Shown here: piece by piece, positions 1-5,330 of the stretch | Layout of the letters: each line of letters opens with the position of its first letter | How positions within the stretch are numbered: the stretch's first letter is position 1 | Assembly (NCBI GenBank): GCA_014360395.1 | Contig: JACIXM010000315.1 | Span: forward strand, 1 to 5,330 | Length of the DNA: 5,330 bases | Direction of reading: 5' to 3' | From: Actinotalea sp. | GTDB taxonomy: Bacteria; Actinomycetota; Actinomycetes; Actinomycetales; Cellulomonadaceae | Program-made: the position numbers and the translations under genes | The notes under the pieces: generated by a model | Databases searched by the model: none | Told to the model about the DNA's origin: nothing | The model's input: the letters and a program-made list of their open reading frames with translations, nothing else

Positions 1-3071
<3,071 letters not shown>

Positions 3072-3075
<4 letters not shown>

Positions 3076-3138
3076 CGCTGTGCCCCTCTCACCGCTGTGC
3101 CCCCCTCACCGCTGTGCCCCCTCACCGCTGGGCCCCCG
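3072..3138 (-). repeat. 17-bp tandem repeat spanning the mnmA stop and the next start codon
   Basis: On the minus strand the nonamer CAGCGGTGA occurs four times, at 3130-3122, 3114-3106, 3097-3089 and 3080-3072, spaced 16, 17 and 17 nt. The linkers between them are GGGGGCA, GGGGGGCA and GAGGGGCA. The typical 17-nt unit is GTGAGGGGGGCACAGCG. The first nonamer contains the last two codons and the TGA of mnmA; the last contains the GTG start of the MetE-like gene. Flanking sequence inside both genes (ACGGGGGCC before, ACGGGGGTG after) looks like degenerate outer units. Every unit holds a G-rich, Shine-Dalgarno-like run followed by a GTG. Slippage or unequal duplication of an older stop/start overlap is the simplest origin. 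The repeat itself is read directly from the sequence; any function is inference. Confidence 0.9.
3083..3090 (-). promoter_or_regulatory. Ribosome binding site of the MetE-like gene
   Basis: The minus strand reads GAGAGGGG, then seven bases (CACAGCG), then the GTG start at 3075. This is the best Shine-Dalgarno-like run near that gene and supports GTG 3075 over a second in-frame GTG at 3066, before which the purine run is directly adjacent. The same kind of G-rich run recurs in each upstream repeat unit, so several near-identical ribosome landing sites lie in series. Confidence 0.55.
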
Positions 3139-4216
3139 TGACCGTGGCCTGCCCCAGCACGCGCGACCCGTCGTAGAGCACGAGGGACTGACCTGCGGCG
3201 ACGCCGCGCAGCCCCTCCTCCAGCTCCACCTCCACCGAGCCCGTGGCGGCGGCCCGGACGCGGGCGGGCACCGGGGTCCCGTGCGCCCGCACCTGCACCG
3301 TGCACGCGAGCCCGTCGGGCGGCGGCGCGACGAACCACACCGCGCGGTCACCGGTCAGGCGCGTCACGGTCAGCAGCTCGGCGGCCCCCACGACGACCGT
3401 GTTGCTGGCGGGGCGGACCTCGACGACGTAGCGCGGGCGCCCGTCCGCCGCCGGGCGGTCCAGCCGCAGGCCGCGGCGCTGACCGACCGTGAACGCGTAC
3501 GCGCCCTCGTGGCGTCCCACCACGGCCCCGGAGGCGTCGACGACGTCACCCGGACGCGCCCCCAGGCGGTCGCGCAGGAACCCCTGGGTGTCGCCGTCGG
3601 CCACGAAGCAGATGTCGTAGGAGTCCGGCTTGGCGGACACGCCCAGCCCCCGCTCGCGCGCCTCGGTCCGCACGGCGTCCTTCGACGGGGCGTCCCCGAG
3701 GGGGAACATCGAGCGGGCCAGCCGCTCCGGACCCATGACGGCCAGCACGTACGACTGGTCCTTGGCGGCGTCCCGCGCCCGGTGCAGCTCGCGCACCACG
3801 GAGCCGTCCGGTGCGGTGACCGTCTCGATCCGGGCGTAGTGGCCGGTGCACACCGCGTCGAAGCCGAGCGCCGACGCCCGGTCCAGGAGCGCGGCGAACT
3901 TGATGTGCTCGTTGCAGCGCACGCACGGGTTGGGCGTGCGCCCCGCCTCGTACTCGGCGAGGAAGTCCGTGACGACCGTGTCCTCGAACCGCTCGGACAG
4001 GTCCCACACGTAGTACGGGATCCCGAGGACGTCCGCGGCACGCCGGGCGTCCCCGGCGTCCTCGATCGAGCAGCAGCCGCGCGAGCCGCTGCGGTACTCG
4101 GCCCGCTCCCGCGACAGGGCCATGTGGACGCCGACGACGTCATGCCCCGCGTCCACCGCACGGGCGGCGGCCACGGCGGAGTCGACTCCCCCGGACAGGG
4201 CGGCGAGGACACGCAT
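3122..4216 (-). CDS. mnmA: tRNA-specific 2-thiouridylase MnmA (TrmU)
   Basis: ATP-dependent enzyme that adenylates and thiolates U34 in the wobble position of tRNA-Lys, -Glu and -Gln (s2U34) in the cytosol, using persulfide sulfur from a cysteine desulfurase. It has 364 residues, normal for the family. In order: the PP-loop ATP site SGGVDS (residues 8-13); an actinobacterial-type [18 protein letters not shown] stretch (44-61); [14 protein letters not shown] (94-107) with Cys98 and Cys101; [18 protein letters not shown] (151-161); SYDICFV with Cys203; TVGQRRGL (243-250); then a C-terminal beta-barrel-like domain to GAQR. Cys101 and Cys203 match the two catalytic cysteines of E. coli MnmA (102 and 199). 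Where E. coli has Asp99 this protein has Cys98, giving CxxC plus C. ATG 4216 is chosen because family members begin with this [10 protein letters not shown] segment. A GTG at 4276, overlapping the desulfurase stop, is in frame but would add 20 residues unlike the family. No clear ribosome binding site precedes the ATG. Confidence 0.97.
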   Translation of the reverse strand: MRVLAALSGGVDSAVAAARAVDAGHDVVGVHMALSRERAEYRSGSRGCCSIEDAGDARRAADVLGIPYYVWDLSERFEDTVVTDFLAEYEAGRTPNPCVRCNEHIKFAALLDRASALGFDAVCTGHYARIETVTAPDGSVVRELHRARDAAKDQSYVLAVMGPERLARSMFPLGDAPSKDAVRTEARERGLGVSAKPDSYDICFVADGDTQGFLRDRLGARPGDVVDASGAVVGRHEGAYAFTVGQRRGLRLDRPAADGRPRYVVEVRPASNTVVVGAAELLTVTRLTGDRAVWFVAPPPDGLACTVQVRAHGTPVPARVRAAATGSVEVELEEGLRGVAAGQSLVLYDGSRVLGQATVTGAQR

Positions 4217-4222
4217 GCGGTC

Positions 4223-4228
4223 AGCGTA
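4223..4228 (-). promoter_or_regulatory. Possible -10 element for a leaderless mnmA transcript
   Basis: On the minus strand TACGCT fits the actinobacterial -10 consensus TAnnnT. It is followed by exactly six bases (GACCGC) and then the mnmA ATG, so a transcript started from it would begin at or next to the A of the start codon. No good Shine-Dalgarno lies at normal distance; the nearest purine run, GAGGA, ends 17 nt before the ATG. There is no convincing -35 box. The site lies in the 56-nt gap behind the desulfurase gene, so mnmA could have its own promoter as well as read-through. This is inferred from position and motif only. Confidence 0.35.
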
Positions 4229-4272
4229 GGTCGTCCTCGCCGACGCGCCGCACGTCGGGGGCGTCGGGCCCG

Positions 4273-5330
4273 TCACACCCGCCCGGCGGCCCGCGCGCGC
4301 TCCACGACCTCCGGCAGGACGGCGACCAGCGCGGCGACGTCGTCGTCGGTGGACGTCCGGCCGAGGGAGAACCGCAGCGCCCCGCGGGCCTCCCGCTGGG
4401 GCACGCCCATGGCCAGCAGCACGTGCGACGGCTGCGGCACGCCGGCGCGGCACGCCGAGCCCGTCGAGCAGCGGATGCCGCGGCTGTCCAGCAGGTACAG
4501 CAGCGCGTCGCCCTCGCAGCCGGGGAACGTCAGGTGGGCGTTCGCCGGCAGACGGTCGCCCGACGACGGCGCCGCTCCGCGCACCACGGCGTCGGGCACC
4601 ACCCGCAGCACCTCGGCGAGGAGACGGTCCCGCAGGGCACCGACACCCACGGCGTGCTCCGGCTGGGCGCGGACGGCGAGGTCGACGGCGACGGCGAGCG
4701 CCCGGGCCCCGACCGTGTCGACCGTGCCCGACCGCACGCCGCGTTCCTGACCCCCGCCGTGCGTCAGCGGGGCCAGGGGCAGCTCCCGCCGAGCCAGGAG
4801 GGCCCCGACCCCCACGGGCGCGCCGAGCTTGTGCCCCGAGACCGTCATGGCGTCCAGCCCGGAGGCGCCGAAGTCCACCGGGAGCTGGCCGACCGCCTGG
4901 ACCGCGTCGGCGTGGACCGGGACGCCGTGCCGGCGCGCCACCTCGACCACCTCCGCGACGGGCTGGACCGTGCCGACCTCGTTGTTCGCCCACATGACGC
5001 TCACCAGGGCCGTCGCGTCGCCGTGAGCCGTCAGCTCCGCCTCGAGCGCGCCGACGTCGACGCGGCCGGTGCCGTCGACCGGCAGGACGACGACCTCGGC
5101 GCCGCAGCGCTCGGCGAGCCACCGCGCGGGGTCCAGCACGGCGTGGTGCTCGACCGCGGAGACGAGCACACGCCGTCGCCGGGGGTCGACGGCGCTCCGC
5201 GCCCAGAACAGGCCCTTGAGCGCGAGGTTGTCCGCCTCGGTCCCGCCGGAGGTCAGCACGACCTCGCTGGGGCGGGCGCCGTGGCGGGCGGCCAGGAGCT
5301 CCCGGGACTCCTCAACGACCCGGCGTGCCG
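4273..5330 (-). CDS. iscS: Cysteine desulfurase, IscS/NifS type (N-terminus outside window)
   Basis: PLP enzyme that converts L-cysteine to alanine and holds the released sulfur as a cysteine persulfide for Fe-S cluster assembly and tRNA thiolation; cytosolic. The visible part is 351 codons plus stop (first whole codon at 5328). About 45 N-terminal residues are missing, judging by where the TSGGTEADN phosphate-binding loop falls in relatives. In order: TSGGTEADN (visible residues 26-34); EHHAVL with the cofactor-stacking His (60-65); [21 protein letters not shown] with the Asp and Gln that contact [11 protein letters not shown] with the Schiff-base Lys (codon 4830-4828); [12 protein letters not shown]; and [10 protein letters not shown] with the catalytic Cys (codon 4452-4450) in the long loop typical of group I enzymes. 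All key residues are present. The protein ends GRV, and mnmA follows 56 nt later, so it is the likely sulfur donor for MnmA. The group I assignment is firm. The symbol iscS rather than nifS or another paralogue name is less certain. Confidence 0.96.
   Translation of the reverse strand, partial: ARRVVEESRELLAARHGARPSEVVLTSGGTEADNLALKGLFWARSAVDPRRRRVLVSAVEHHAVLDPARWLAERCGAEVVVLPVDGTGRVDVGALEAELTAHGDATALVSVMWANNEVGTVQPVAEVVEVARRHGVPVHADAVQAVGQLPVDFGASGLDAMTVSGHKLGAPVGVGALLARRELPLAPLTHGGGQERGVRSGTVDTVGARALAVAVDLAVRAQPEHAVGVGALRDRLLAEVLRVVPDAVVRGAAPSSGDRLPANAHLTFPGCEGDALLYLLDSRGIRCSTGSACRAGVPQPSHVLLAMGVPQREARGALRFSLGRTSTDDDVAALVAVLPEVVERARAAGRV

Noticed and set aside
3370..4212. Minus-strand frame of 280 codons within mnmA
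   Set aside because: Out-of-frame shadow of mnmA, rich in Ser/Arg/Thr/Pro, with no motif.
4240..4258. CCGACG/CGTCGG inverted repeat between the desulfurase gene and mnmA
   Set aside because: Only six base pairs with a seven-base loop, all but one of each arm G or C, and no T-run. Palindromes of this kind are expected by chance in this sequence.
3122..5122. One long minus-strand frame that could be read as a fusion of a 302-residue N-terminal domain to MnmA
   Set aside because: The part upstream of 4216 is the desulfurase gene read in the wrong frame (Arg/Gly-rich, no motifs), and all desulfurase motifs lie in another frame. It is read-through of an open shadow frame, not a fusion.

Overview
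The window comes from a very high G+C actinobacterium (about three quarters G+C by eye, with strongly G/C-biased third codon positions). The LigA and MnmA sequence types and the gene order point to the Micrococcales, perhaps a Cellulomonas-like genus; the genus is an inference from remembered family patterns, not a search. Everything real is coded on the minus strand, so the window reads right to left as one co-directional cluster. The many long open frames on the plus strand and in other minus frames are by-products of base composition.

Layout in order of transcription: (1) 5330-4273, a PLP-dependent cysteine desulfurase of the IscS/NifS type, with its N-terminus cut off by the window edge; (2) 4216-3122, mnmA, the tRNA 2-thiouridine synthase, complete; (3) 3075-2035, a protein related to the C-terminal half of cobalamin-independent methionine synthase (MetE), complete but lacking most of the MetE zinc ligands; (4) 1958-1, ligA, the NAD+-dependent DNA ligase, cut off at its C-terminal side. 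The gaps are short (56, 46 and 76 nt) and no stretch of more than 300 bases lacks a gene.

The first two genes form an evident pathway: the desulfurase takes sulfur from cysteine as a persulfide and MnmA places it on U34 of the tRNAs for Lys, Glu and Gln. The MetE-like protein has no assigned role. Its place between mnmA and ligA is the same as in Mycobacterium tuberculosis as I recall it (iscS-like Rv3025c and trmU Rv3024c, then after an intervening stretch Rv3015c and ligA Rv3014c), so the association is old. LigA is the essential replicative ligase and probably shares only transcription with the others.

The window is mostly conserved housekeeping sequence and I do not see a new multi-gene system. 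The most unusual structure is a 17-bp tandem repeat that starts over the mnmA stop codon, fills the gap and ends over the start codon of the MetE-like gene. Each unit carries a GTGA stop/start overlap, so the repeat spells a chain of tiny overlapping reading frames between the two genes. Also worth a look are the missing zinc ligands of the MetE-like protein, the CxxC...C cysteine set of MnmA, a -10-like hexamer placed for a leaderless mnmA transcript, and an enlarged linker in LigA.
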